A stretch of 64,000 bases of DNA from Paenibacillus sp. FSL R7-0337 (GTDB lineage Bacteria; Bacillota; Bacilli; Paenibacillales; Paenibacillaceae), in contig NZ_CP150218.1 of NCBI RefSeq assembly GCF_037969875.1, positions 3,968,001-4,032,000 on the forward strand, written 5' to 3'. The notes under the pieces were generated by a model. The model saw only the letters and a program-made list of their open reading frames with translations, searched no databases and was not told the origin of the DNA. A program made the translations under genes and the position numbers. Shown here piece by piece: positions 54,281-63,063 of this stretch. Position 1 is the first letter of the stretch; each line of letters starts with the position of its first letter.

Positions 54281-54299
54281 TTTGACACAAGTGTCGAAT
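54281..54299. promoter_or_regulatory. TetR operator 1
   Basis: TTTGACACAAGTGTCGAAT, with the TGACACnnGTGTC dyad. It lies 26-44 bp upstream of the permease ATG, where bound repressor would block the RNA polymerase path. Confidence 0.72.
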
Positions 54300-54340
54300 T
54301 GAAGCCGCCATTGCATCTGACCCTTTAATTAAACAATATA

Positions 54341-54359
54341 TATGACACAAGTGTCAAAT
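54341..54359. promoter_or_regulatory. TetR operator 2 overlapping -35
   Basis: TATGACACAAGTGTCAAAT. It repeats operator 1 at exactly 60 bp distance. Its minus-strand TTGACA is a likely -35 with TTTAAT 18 bp downstream as -10. Confidence 0.75.
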
Positions 54360-54376
54360 TGGACTCAAGACTACTA

Positions 54377-54943
54377 CTAGCTCTTGGCCCCTCCAATCCA
54401 CATTTGAAACAGCAGCTTACCCCAAGCGGGAGTATGGATATTCAGCATATTAGGCGTATCAATCAGGTTGAAGAACACACCAATAAGTACAGGAAGTGGG
54501 ATATCCTGCCGCAGGTCTTGATTCTGCTGAGCGCGTTCGAATAAGCGGGATAATTGAATTTTAAGTGTCTGATGTCCTGCCTCAATATATTCGAGATCTC
54601 TCGCCGCCGCAGCAGAATTAGCTGTGTTAATTTTACTCGCATTTCCCAAAAGCTGATGTAACGCAGACTCCTCCACGTAAATGAGCAGCAGCTGTTCAAG
54701 GGCATCCATCGGGTCAGCCTCATCAATGGCTAATGCCTTGTCTACTACTGCTGCCATTACGCGCTTCATACAAGCCGCCACAATCTCTTCCTTATTCGCA
54801 TAATACTGATAGATAGTGCTTCTGGCTCCTGACAGATGCTGTGAAAGCAGCTTGAGATGAAATCCGTCATATCCATGCTCAAGCACCAATTGTTTGGTTG
54901 TGTCCAGCAGCTCTGTCTCTGTAAAAGACTGTTTTCTTCCCAT
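54377..54943 (-). CDS. TetR family regulator of the FtsX-type exporter
   Basis: The 188-residue product has a TetR HTH (about 9-55: LDTTKQLVLEHGYDGFHLKL, LSGARSTIYQYYANKEEI) and a helical ligand domain. It is directly upstream of the FtsX-type permease gene and has two dyad sites next to it (54281 and 54341). It most likely represses the exporter operon. No separate terminator is seen between the TetR gene and the exporter. Confidence 0.85.
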   Translation of the reverse strand: MGRKQSFTETELLDTTKQLVLEHGYDGFHLKLLSQHLSGARSTIYQYYANKEEIVAACMKRVMAAVVDKALAIDEADPMDALEQLLLIYVEESALHQLLGNASKINTANSAAAARDLEYIEAGHQTLKIQLSRLFERAQQNQDLRQDIPLPVLIGVFFNLIDTPNMLNIHTPAWGKLLFQMWIGGAKS

Positions 54944-54994
54944 TGCATCTCTTCCGTCCTGTCTTTGGTGATAGATATCATTAGTTTAGCATGG

Positions 54995-55606
54995 TTAGTG
55001 AGCATTTCCCAATGGCCGCCGCGGATCAATAATGGAATGCTCGATCTCTTCGATGTAGGAATCAAAGGCCTCCACGCCTTCATTTATAATTAATGCAGCC
55101 TCCTGCGCCGTAACTGGTAGCGCCCATAGAATCTGGGCCCTCTCGCTCCCGACCTGAATCTCCTCCAGCTCTTCACTTTCCCCCCTCAGCTCATCCAGCA
55201 GAAAAGCTGTGGTTGTCCAGTTCGCAGGGGCAAGCCGGCTCTCTTCCATCACTCTAGGTATCCGTGAATCACCTGCGCTCTCTATATGATGGGCGATAAG
55301 ATCACAGAGATAGGTAAATATCCGGTCCACAGACTCCCCGCCTAAGTCAGAGGTCAGAGCCATCACCCACTCCGTACCCACAGCTTGTCCATTCGGGCGG
55401 TGAGTCGCGGATAACCCGACTGTTGCGAACCTCGCCACCGCATTCTCATCATCAGCCGGAAAATAGTAAACTTCAACATGAACGGCTGTACCTTGCTTGC
55501 TTAAGATGATCCGGTATTCCGGCATCTGCCACTCCTTGATATAAGCACCTAAGATAACTGTTCTACGAATATCGAACGAGAGCTCCCTCTCCTTGCTGGA
55601 TTCCAT
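54995..55606 (-). CDS. Suppressor-of-fused (SUFU) domain protein
   Basis: The 203-residue product starts at ATG 55606 or GTG 55621. It has the SUFU pattern: HVEVYYFPADDENAVARFAT, VGLSATHRPNGQAVGTEWVM and, later, ILWALPVTAQEAALIINEGV plus VEAFDSYIEEI. Bacterial SUFU proteins are mostly immunity or anti-toxin-type proteins. It lies 14-29 bp behind the TetR gene at 55636 and is probably cotranscribed with it. Confidence 0.83.
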   Translation of the reverse strand: MESSKERELSFDIRRTVILGAYIKEWQMPEYRIILSKQGTAVHVEVYYFPADDENAVARFATVGLSATHRPNGQAVGTEWVMALTSDLGGESVDRIFTYLCDLIAHHIESAGDSRIPRVMEESRLAPANWTTTAFLLDELRGESEELEEIQVGSERAQILWALPVTAQEAALIINEGVEAFDSYIEEIEHSIIDPRRPLGNAH

Positions 55607-55635
55607 AAAGATAGCAATCACCTTCCCTCTTTTGA

Positions 55636-56223
55636 TTAAGCTATGACTACTAAAGTAAGTATCTGTTTCACAAAGTTATCAATCACTACCCTGTCTGGAC
55701 GGGACTTCAGGAACACGGTAAGTCCTATTAACGAAATGACCAGCGTCTGCGCCAGATTCTTAGCATTTATCCCTGCATCCAGCTCCCCTGACTGCATGCC
55801 CCGTTCAATCGTTTGCTGGAAGATGACCGAGAGATACATCTGATGTTCTCTGGTCAGAATCTCGAACTTCTCATCATGGGGAGCCAGCTCCACCATTGAA
55901 TTGATACATAAGCATCCCGTGCTCGGGCTTTTCTCATATTCTTTGGACACCACATCTTCAAAAAAGGTACGGAATGCCTCTTTCACCGAAGGATGCTTGT
56001 GCAGACTGTTACGGACATAGGCAGCGTGGGAACTCGTATATTTTCGCAAGGCAGCTTCAAATAATCCTTTTTTATCCCCAAAGGCAGAGTATAGGCTTGG
56101 ACGCTGAATGCCCATTCTTGCGGTTAAGTCGCTTAAGGAGGCCGCTTCGAACCCTTTTTCCCAAAACACATGCATCGCTGCCTCAAGTGCCTTATCTTGA
56201 TCAAATTCGCGCGGTCGGGCCAT
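55636..56223 (-). CDS. TetR family regulator divergent from MFS pump
   Basis: The 195-residue product has MARPREFDQDKALEAAMHVF and LSDLTARMGIQRPSLYSAFG as HTH and a C-terminal ligand-binding helical domain. It lies divergent from an MFS transporter gene with 196 bp between starts, so it is a likely repressor of the pump. Related sites occur at 56240-56255 and 56372-56387 in the gap. Confidence 0.86.
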   Translation of the reverse strand: MARPREFDQDKALEAAMHVFWEKGFEAASLSDLTARMGIQRPSLYSAFGDKKGLFEAALRKYTSSHAAYVRNSLHKHPSVKEAFRTFFEDVVSKEYEKSPSTGCLCINSMVELAPHDEKFEILTREHQMYLSVIFQQTIERGMQSGELDAGINAKNLAQTLVISLIGLTVFLKSRPDRVVIDNFVKQILTLVVIA

Positions 56224-56239
56224 AGAACCTTCCTCATTT

Positions 56240-56255
56240 CATATCGAATGGTATA
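56240..56255. promoter_or_regulatory. Candidate operator for TetR 55636 (site 1)
   Basis: CATATCGAATGGTATA. It resembles the site at 56372 in an ATA...GGTAT pattern. It lies upstream of the TetR gene itself. Confidence 0.5.
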
Positions 56256-56371
56256 TTACAATTGTATTTGGCGAAGATCCTCCTGTCAATCAGACCATTC
56301 TATATATCTTTCACCCATGTTCCCCCTTGACAGTTAATTTTGCTTGGCGTTATATTTATCAGGAATTATTA

Positions 56372-56387
56372 CATACTGATTGGTATG
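56372..56387. promoter_or_regulatory. Candidate operator for TetR 55636 (site 2)
   Basis: CATACTGATTGGTATG, arms CATAC/GTATG with six-base centre, 33 bp upstream of the MFS gene start. Confidence 0.6.
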
Positions 56388-56419
56388 TTATTATCAATAT
56401 GAAGGAGGCTTTATCTCTG

Positions 56420-57589
56420 ATGAGTACATCTTCAATGTCCCGTAAGGTTGCACTTCTGTTTGCCATCACCTGCGGACTTGCGGTCGCCAACATCTATTAC
56501 GCGCAGCCCTTGCTGGACGCGATCTCCAGCGAATTCGGGATTACGCATTCTTCCGTCGGCATCGTGATTACAGTGACTCAGATTTGCTACGCCCTTGGAC
56601 TACTCTTGCTGGTGCCGCTGGGCGATTTGCTTAATCGGCGCTGGCTGATTACCGGGCAGATGCTGATATCCGTGCTGGCTTTGATTGTTGTGGGTACTGC
56701 CCCTACCAGCATGGTGTTATTCATAGGCATTGCTGCGGTCGGACTGCTTGCGGTAGTGACACAGACGCTTGTTGCATTCGCAGCCACCTTGTCTGCCCCG
56801 GCTGAACGCGGGCGCACAGTGGGTATGGTGACCAGCGGAATTGTCATTGGGATTCTACTGGCGCGGACGTTCGCCGGCGTGTTAACGGATCTGGCCGGTT
56901 GGCGTTCAGTCTACCTTGTCTCGGCGGGACTCACGTTAATCATGGCAGGTGTATTGTTCAGGGTGCTGCCGCAATCTGAGCCCCGGAGAGAATCCTTATC
57001 CTACCCGCAGCTTCTCCGTTCGCTATTCACGCTATTCGCGCAAGAACGGCTGCTGCGAATCCGTGCTGTGCTATGCCTGCTGATTTTCGCTGCCTTCAGT
57101 ATATTGTGGACTTCCCTGGTTCTGCCTCTTAGCGCTCCGCCGCTGTCCCTGTCCCATACTGCAATTGGAGCGTTTGGTCTCGCCGGAGTTACTGGAGCCT
57201 TAGCAGCAGCGCGGGCAGGCCGTCTAGCTGATCGGGGTTTAGGGCAAAAGACCACCGGCGTGGCGTTGATTCTGTTGCTCATCTCATGGCTGCCAATCAG
57301 TTATACTCCTCATTCGCTGCTCGCGTTAGTCATCGGGATTATCTTTCTTGACCTGGCCGTACAAGCCGTACACGTCACCAACCAGAGCATGATCCTTAAT
57401 CTGCGCCCGGAAGCCCGCAGCAGGCTTACTGCCGGTTACATGGTCTTCTATTCGATCGGCAGCGCCACCGGATCAATCGCCTCCACCAGTATCTACGCCT
57501 ATGCGGGCTGGAATGGAGTGTGCCTGCTCGGTGCAATAGTTAGTGCTACGGCTCTAATCTTCTGGGCATTAACCCGGCGTGTTAAATGA
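56420..57589 (+). CDS. MFS transporter (drug:H+ antiporter type)
   Basis: The 389-residue product has twelve membrane helices. It begins with FAITCGLAVANIYYAQPLLD, the typical start of YtbD/SotB-like pumps. The loop LVPLGDLLNRRWLIT is the MFS motif A variant, and FAATLSAPAERGRTVGMVTS follows. ATG 56420 is chosen with GAAGGAGG upstream; earlier in-frame ATG codons lack an SD. The divergent TetR gene likely represses it. Confidence 0.88.
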   Translation: MSTSSMSRKVALLFAITCGLAVANIYYAQPLLDAISSEFGITHSSVGIVITVTQICYALGLLLLVPLGDLLNRRWLITGQMLISVLALIVVGTAPTSMVLFIGIAAVGLLAVVTQTLVAFAATLSAPAERGRTVGMVTSGIVIGILLARTFAGVLTDLAGWRSVYLVSAGLTLIMAGVLFRVLPQSEPRRESLSYPQLLRSLFTLFAQERLLRIRAVLCLLIFAAFSILWTSLVLPLSAPPLSLSHTAIGAFGLAGVTGALAAARAGRLADRGLGQKTTGVALILLLISWLPISYTPHSLLALVIGIIFLDLAVQAVHVTNQSMILNLRPEARSRLTAGYMVFYSIGSATGSIASTSIYAYAGWNGVCLLGAIVSATALIFWALTRRVK

Positions 57590-57720
57590 TGGATGCAACG
57601 GTATTACGTCCACCGGGCTGCTGCCCAAACGCCTAGCCGTCCAAGCCTGTAATTGTATATCTGTCTGGTATGAAATATCATACAATTAGGCACATGGATG
57701 ATTAGAAGGAGAGATTTGGG

Positions 57721-57759
57721 ATGCAGCATAATAACTCTGTGGTAGATGAACAAGTATGA
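57721..57759 (+). CDS. 12-codon leader ORF coupled to the UbiB-family gene
   Basis: AAGGAG at 57707-57712 is followed at eight bases by ATG 57721. The ORF encodes MQHNNSVVDEQV and ends in TGA 57757-57759, which overlaps the ATG (57756-57758) of the next gene as ATGA. That gene has no SD of its own. The arrangement suggests that ribosomes translate this short ORF and restart on ubiB. Confidence 0.6.
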   Translation: MQHNNSVVDEQV

Positions 57760-59471
57760 GCGAATTCCTGAAATTATTGAAGGATGCAAGGTTCAGAAGA
57801 ACCATGCAGATGATTTTCAAGTTCGCCTGGGATTTCTGGTGGCTGGGCAAGGTGAAGTTCTTGATGTCAAGACGGCGCTTTGCAGCGAGGCAACAGGCCC
57901 TATACCGCAAGCAGGCAGCGTATTTCACGACAACTGCTATGGATATGGGCGGGCTGATTATCAAGCTTGGGCAGCATGTGAGTGCACAGGTGGATATGTT
58001 ACCGAAGGAAGTGATCGAGGAATTATCCAAGCTGCAGGATTCTGTAGAATTCGTAGATTTCTCCGAGATCCAGCAGAAGATAGAGCGTGAACTCGGAGGA
58101 TCCATAAGCGAGATGTATGCTGAGTTCAGCGCGACTCCTATTGCAGCAGCTTCCTTCGGACAGGTCCACCGGGCCACCTTGCGGACAGGTGAGCAAGTGG
58201 CCGTGAAGGTGATGCGGCCCGGTGTAGAGGACATTATCGCGATTGATTGGAAGTCCATTCAGGTCGCTATTTCGTTATTGAAGCGCCAGAAGATGATTAC
58301 AGACTTCATGGATCTTGATGCCGTGTATGATGAGTTTCATGACACCATTATGGAGGAGCTCGACTATCAGCAAGAAGGGCGTAATGCCGAAGAGTTCAAG
58401 CAGCAGTTAGCCCACCGGAAGGATGTCGTGATTCCGCACATTCATTGGTCCTGTACTACCTCGCAGGTGCTGACCATGGAGTTTATGGAGGGTGTCAAAA
58501 TCAATGATTTCGCCAAGCTCGAGGCTTGGGGGGTGGACCGGACCAAACTTGCGACATCGCTGATCGAAATGTTCGTGGAACAGATTCTATTGAACGGGCT
58601 TTTTCACGCTGACCCCCACCCCGGCAATGTGCTCGTGCAGCCTGACGGCACCATCGCTTTGATTGATTTTGGAATGGTCGGGCGGATTCCGAAGGATATG
58701 AAGACCCAGATGGTAGCCCTTCTGCTGGCCGTATATCTGAAAGACGCCCACGGCGCCATCGATGCCCTGAACAAGTTGAGATTTTTAAGACGGAATGTCG
58801 ATCTGGAGGTCTTCTCCAGGAATCTTACGTTATTATTCGAACAAATCAACGGGGATACGTTTGATCTGAGTTTTGTGACCTCAGGCGACAATGTGGAGGA
58901 ATTACGCAATTTCCTCTACTCCCAGCCTTTTCAGTTACCTGCCAATACCACATTCCTGGGCAAAGCTATAGGCACCGTGTACGGCCTCTGTACCGGACTG
59001 GACCCTGAGCTTGATCTGGTCGGGACGGTTAAGCCTTATGTAGAACAGGTGGTGCGGAGGGATCTGCGGGGAAGTGTCATCTCCAAAGTTGTGGAGGATG
59101 GCAAGAATATGCTCAAAGACATCCTTCCAACGACCAAGAAGTTCATGTCGGCCATCGATAAAATGGATAGCGGAGGTTTAAGGGTCAAGCTGGCGAGCTC
59201 CCTCGAGCAAAAATTAATCGAGACGCAGAACAAAAATACACAGCGGTTGATTGCCACCATCATTGGCGCAGTATTACTTCTGGCTGGGGTCAACCTGTGG
59301 AATGAAGTAAATCCCATCGTCTCTTATGTACTCGGCACCCTGGGCCTGCTCGTTATGCTGAGCCAGCTCCGAACGAGACAAGGCCGCCGGGACGAAAGAC
59401 ATGCAAGGCAAATTAACGCTATGCGTGAACGTAGCCGCTTGGAGAAGCCGAGGTCTGAATCGCGTAGATAA
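57756..59471 (+). CDS. UbiB/AarF (ABC1) family atypical protein kinase
   Basis: The 571-residue product has a long N-terminal KxGQ region (LIIKLGQHVSAQVDMLPKEV) and ATIAAASFGQVHRA-type ATP loop (TPIAAASFGQVHRATLRTGE, lysine in VAVKVMRPG). The catalytic and metal sites are HADPHPGNVLVQ and LIDFGMVGR. Two C-terminal helices (LIATIIGAVLLLAGVNLW, IVSYVLGTLGLLVMLSQLR) anchor it in the membrane. The family is needed for quinone synthesis or lipid homeostasis. It has no own SD and follows the 12-codon leader ORF. Confidence 0.9.
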   Translation: MSEFLKLLKDARFRRTMQMIFKFAWDFWWLGKVKFLMSRRRFAARQQALYRKQAAYFTTTAMDMGGLIIKLGQHVSAQVDMLPKEVIEELSKLQDSVEFVDFSEIQQKIERELGGSISEMYAEFSATPIAAASFGQVHRATLRTGEQVAVKVMRPGVEDIIAIDWKSIQVAISLLKRQKMITDFMDLDAVYDEFHDTIMEELDYQQEGRNAEEFKQQLAHRKDVVIPHIHWSCTTSQVLTMEFMEGVKINDFAKLEAWGVDRTKLATSLIEMFVEQILLNGLFHADPHPGNVLVQPDGTIALIDFGMVGRIPKDMKTQMVALLLAVYLKDAHGAIDALNKLRFLRRNVDLEVFSRNLTLLFEQINGDTFDLSFVTSGDNVEELRNFLYSQPFQLPANTTFLGKAIGTVYGLCTGLDPELDLVGTVKPYVEQVVRRDLRGSVISKVVEDGKNMLKDILPTTKKFMSAIDKMDSGGLRVKLASSLEQKLIETQNKNTQRLIATIIGAVLLLAGVNLWNEVNPIVSYVLGTLGLLVMLSQLRTRQGRRDERHARQINAMRERSRLEKPRSESRR

Positions 59472-59472
59472 C

Positions 59473-59511
59473 AAAAACCGTCATGGGAATCAAGAATCCC
59501 TGACGGTTTTT
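59473..59511 (+). terminator. Terminator between ubiB-family gene and ALDH fusion
   Basis: AAAAACCGTCA pairs with TGACGGTTTTT, followed by T-rich sequence. It sits between convergent stops. Confidence 0.85.
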
Positions 59512-59515
59512 ATTT

Positions 59516-62077
59516 TTACTCTGGGATATAAGGAAGATCCAGTGTCTTCGGAACATTGATCACATGCAGCTCTGTATACGTACGGATGCCTTCGGCGCCG
59601 TATTCACGGCCGATACCGGACTGCTTGAAGCCACCGAACGGGAACCGGACATCGAGCCCCTGCACAGCAGCCGTATTGATCATGGTCGTTCCCGCTTCGA
59701 GCTGACGTGCGACCAAGATGGCGTCCTCTTCCCTCCCCCACACCGAGCTCGTCAATCCATAGATGCTCTCATTGTGCAGATGAATTACCTGCTCTACATC
59801 ATCGAAGGGCAGAATCGGAACAGTAGGACCGAACTGCTCCTCCACCACTATCGGATCATGGTAATCGCAGTCCAGAACGAGCGTGGGCTGCAGGTAATAA
59901 CCTTGTTCAAACCGCTGCTGGTCGAGAATTTGGCCGAGCGGAATGATCTTAGCCCCACGCTTCTGCGCATCCTCAATCAGACTCTGCACGTAATTCTTCT
60001 GCTTCAGGTTATTCACCGGACCTACCGTCGTATGGGCATCGAAGGGATCACCAATGCGAATCCAGCGGTTGGCCGCCTCGATATATTTTTCAACAAAAGC
60101 ATCATAGATAGAACGGTGTACATATACACGCTTGGCGATCATACAGATCTGACCTGTGGTCAGGAAATTAGAAATGACAATCCGGCGCATCGCCCGCTCA
60201 TCCTGAACATCGAAGCTATCCAGGAAGATCGCCGCATCATTGCCGCCCAGCTCCAGCGTCATATCCTTAATCGTATCCGCAGCCGCTTTGATGATGTGCT
60301 TGGCGGTTGCGGTTCCGCCTGTGAAGGCGATTTTGGCGACAAGAGGATTACTAGTCAGCTCAACGCCCACATCTGCAGCCCCATGAACGACATTGATGAC
60401 ACCTGCCGGGAACTCACCCGCGATCAGCTCTGCCACCTTCGCCGCTGCCAGCGGCGCAAATGGACTCGGTTTGAGAACAATTGTATTCCCCGCAAGTAGG
60501 GCAGGAGCGATTTTAATCGTAGACAGAGCAATCGGATAGTTCCATGGACTGATCGCTGCCACCACACCCATTGGATCATAGGACAGAATAGTTGTACCAT
60601 GGTCATGCTCCTGGACCTCTTCCTGTAGAACGGATGCAGCCTCATTACAAGCGAACTCCATCCACATTAACGAGACATAAATCTCACCATGGGCATCATA
60701 CAGGGGCTTGCCATGCTCTCTGGACAGCAGATGGACAATTTCATTCTCCGCTGCTCTAATCTTCTCTATCGCCTTGCGCATCCGAGTGATACGTTCATCA
60801 ATCGGGGTCTTCTTCCATATTTTAAAAGCCTCCGCCGCCGCTTCAATCGCCTGAGCCGCTTGTTCCTTCGTGGTGACAGGGAAATAGCCTACGATTTCCG
60901 CCGGGCTCGCCGGATTCTCTTTGGCTGACTGCGAAAGGGACGGTACATGGTGACCATTAATGAAGGCTTCCACGATAACGGTCTCTTGGTCTGCCTCCCA
61001 CACTTCATCGGCAATTTCCTTCACATAACGAAGCTTACGCCACTGTTGCTCTTCCGTCAGAATATTGCCTTCCTCTGTAGAGGAGAACCCGCATTGCGGG
61101 CTCAAGCACAGCTGCTCAAGGGGCACATAGGTTGCTGCTTCGGCAATCCGGGCTTTAATGTGCTCTTTATCTTCCAACTCGCCAGTTTTGGAGGTGAGCA
61201 GACCCAGCACGATTTTCAAATCCGGCCGGTTCACATATTTCAAGGGCTCGAAGCTGCCTGAACGCTCATCATCAAATTCAAGGAATAAGCCATCTACGTC
61301 TAAGCCGCCAAAAATGACCTCAGAAGCGTAATCATAACCGCCGGTGGAGAAGTAGTTGGATTTATAGTTCCCCCGGCAAATGTGCATCGTCACAACCAAA
61401 TCTTCCGGTTTATGAGCCAAAGTTTCGTTGATCATCCGCTGCATCGTTAACAGCTCTTCCGCCGGTTCCAGACCTTTCGCGCGCAGCTTATTGTGCCCCG
61501 CTTCTGAGAACAGGTCTGCCCATGCTGTATCATCCAGTTGCAGGTACCTGCATCCCGCATCATAGAAGGCTTGAATGGCTTTTTGATACGCCGCAATCGT
61601 ATCCTGAAGGAATTGCTCCCGGTCGCTATAACTATTGGCCCCCGGCTCCAGCCGGTAGATCAGCATGTTGGGACTTGGAATGGTTTGCTTCGCTACGGCG
61701 TCACCTGCATGCTTCAGCAAAAACTCAAAATGCTCCACAAAGGGATGGCTCGAGAAATCCACTTTACCGACCACACGAATACCACCCTTGCGGGTCTGCA
61801 TATTATGGAACTTAGGTCCGTCGATCTCCTCATACAGCTCCACGCCGTCTAGGCCGCCCAGAAAGTCGAAATGCCACCAGCTTCTGCGGAATTCCCCATC
61901 CGTCACGGCGAATACGCCATTCTCCTTCTGCTGCTCAATAATCCGGATAATCTCTTGATCTTCCACCGCTCTTAATGCCTCATATGTGATGTTGCCTGCT
62001 TTATATTGTTCACGCGCCTGGCTTAAGTTCGCAGGACGCAGGAAGCTGCCTACATGATCATTGCGAAAGGGTATCAT
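59516..62077 (-). CDS. Fusion of MetE/YxjG-like methyltransferase and aldehyde dehydrogenase
   Basis: The 853-residue product is in one uninterrupted frame. Residues 1-360 match the YxjG/YxjH (C-terminal MetE-like) family, with zinc ligands His232 and Cys234 in VVTMHICRGN, Glu267 in DGLFLEFDDE and Cys329 in SPQCGFSSTEEG. Residues 365-853 are a complete NAD-dependent aldehyde dehydrogenase (succinate-semialdehyde class), with Asn513 (WNYP), Lys536, Glu609 (LELGGND) and catalytic Cys645 (TTGQICMI). The linker is only a few residues. The ATG follows AAGGAG. No riboswitch is seen upstream. The fused chemistry is unclear. Confidence 0.88.
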   Translation of the reverse strand: MIPFRNDHVGSFLRPANLSQAREQYKAGNITYEALRAVEDQEIIRIIEQQKENGVFAVTDGEFRRSWWHFDFLGGLDGVELYEEIDGPKFHNMQTRKGGIRVVGKVDFSSHPFVEHFEFLLKHAGDAVAKQTIPSPNMLIYRLEPGANSYSDREQFLQDTIAAYQKAIQAFYDAGCRYLQLDDTAWADLFSEAGHNKLRAKGLEPAEELLTMQRMINETLAHKPEDLVVTMHICRGNYKSNYFSTGGYDYASEVIFGGLDVDGLFLEFDDERSGSFEPLKYVNRPDLKIVLGLLTSKTGELEDKEHIKARIAEAATYVPLEQLCLSPQCGFSSTEEGNILTEEQQWRKLRYVKEIADEVWEADQETVIVEAFINGHHVPSLSQSAKENPASPAEIVGYFPVTTKEQAAQAIEAAAEAFKIWKKTPIDERITRMRKAIEKIRAAENEIVHLLSREHGKPLYDAHGEIYVSLMWMEFACNEAASVLQEEVQEHDHGTTILSYDPMGVVAAISPWNYPIALSTIKIAPALLAGNTIVLKPSPFAPLAAAKVAELIAGEFPAGVINVVHGAADVGVELTSNPLVAKIAFTGGTATAKHIIKAAADTIKDMTLELGGNDAAIFLDSFDVQDERAMRRIVISNFLTTGQICMIAKRVYVHRSIYDAFVEKYIEAANRWIRIGDPFDAHTTVGPVNNLKQKNYVQSLIEDAQKRGAKIIPLGQILDQQRFEQGYYLQPTLVLDCDYHDPIVVEEQFGPTVPILPFDDVEQVIHLHNESIYGLTSSVWGREEDAILVARQLEAGTTMINTAAVQGLDVRFPFGGFKQSGIGREYGAEGIRTYTELHVINVPKTLDLPYIPE

Positions 62078-62190
62078 CGCTACATCTCCTTACAACTTTT
62101 TAGTGTACTGAGTATAGCATGAGGGCAAGAAATTCAGGTTATATGAAAAAAGCATGATTGGTCATAGCTTTTCGCGATAGCTGAAACGTT

Positions 62191-63063
62191 TTACCCTTCT
62201 TCTTTACGCAAGAAGAGAATTGCTTTTTCGTTCACAACGTCTGCATGCTCCATAGTCAGGGAATGACTTGCCCCTTCAATGATATGGGTCTCGAGATTAG
62301 GAATTAATCGCTTAGCATTTGCTATTGCCTTCTCAGCCGGGTATATTACTTCTTTATCTCCTATAAGGAGCAGAGTTGGAATATTGAAATTTTGGAATTC
62401 CTCTTTAGCAAATACTGAGGGCATCACCTGCAGAAGTGGTTTCGCATGGCGGTAACCGCTAATTACTTGAGCACGAAATACGGGGTGTAGAGGCTCTCCT
62501 TTACCTGAAAACCACAAAAAAGCATTGTCGATCCACTTTTCTGTGTGAAACAATAATGCGGGGTAAATTTTCGCAAAAAATTTAAAACTTATTTTATAGA
62601 AAGTTCCAGCAGGGGCAAAAAGCAACAGCTTCGACACGCGTCCCGGATAATCAAGTGCAAAATTTAAAGATAAGAAGCCACCCATTGAATGACCCGCTAA
62701 ATCTACCTTGTTAAACTGCATTGCGTCCAAAACTTCAAGAAGCCACTGGTTAGCGGCTTTCCGATTTTTTATAGCAACAGTAGGTTTACTCCTACCGAAA
62801 TCTCCCACAATATCCACAGCATAAACGCAACGCTCTTGAATCAGCTGCTTCATATTGGGATACCACATCGTACTACTCATTGTCATTCCATGAAGGAGAA
62901 TCAATGGTTTCTTACTCGGATCACCAAAGCATAGTACATAAGTATCTCCAAATGATGTCGAGATATAATATGACGTCCCCTCTAATCCAAACCTATTTAA
63001 ACTCTTATCGTAGCATAGATAGTATTCTTCTTCAGTTGCTCTGCTCTTAAAAATAGATCCCAC
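62191..63063 (-). CDS. Alpha/beta hydrolase
   Basis: The 290-residue product starts at GTG 63063 with GGGAGGTG upstream. It has the oxyanion motif LILLHGMTMSSTMWYPN, nucleophile elbow DLAGHSMGGFLSL, acid LLIGDKEVIYPAE and catalytic histidine EGASHSLTMEHAD. It belongs to the carboxylesterase/haloperoxidase-like group. It is more A+T-rich than its neighbours. It is monocistronic, so its substrate cannot be inferred. Confidence 0.85.
   Translation of the reverse strand: MGSIFKSRATEEEYYLCYDKSLNRFGLEGTSYYISTSFGDTYVLCFGDPSKKPLILLHGMTMSSTMWYPNMKQLIQERCVYAVDIVGDFGRSKPTVAIKNRKAANQWLLEVLDAMQFNKVDLAGHSMGGFLSLNFALDYPGRVSKLLLFAPAGTFYKISFKFFAKIYPALLFHTEKWIDNAFLWFSGKGEPLHPVFRAQVISGYRHAKPLLQVMPSVFAKEEFQNFNIPTLLLIGDKEVIYPAEKAIANAKRLIPNLETHIIEGASHSLTMEHADVVNEKAILFLRKEEG

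Noticed and set aside
62078..62190. S-box or T-box riboswitch before the MetE-like fusion
   Set aside because: Expected for this family, but the 113-bp leader shows no kink-turn or terminator pattern and is barely long enough.
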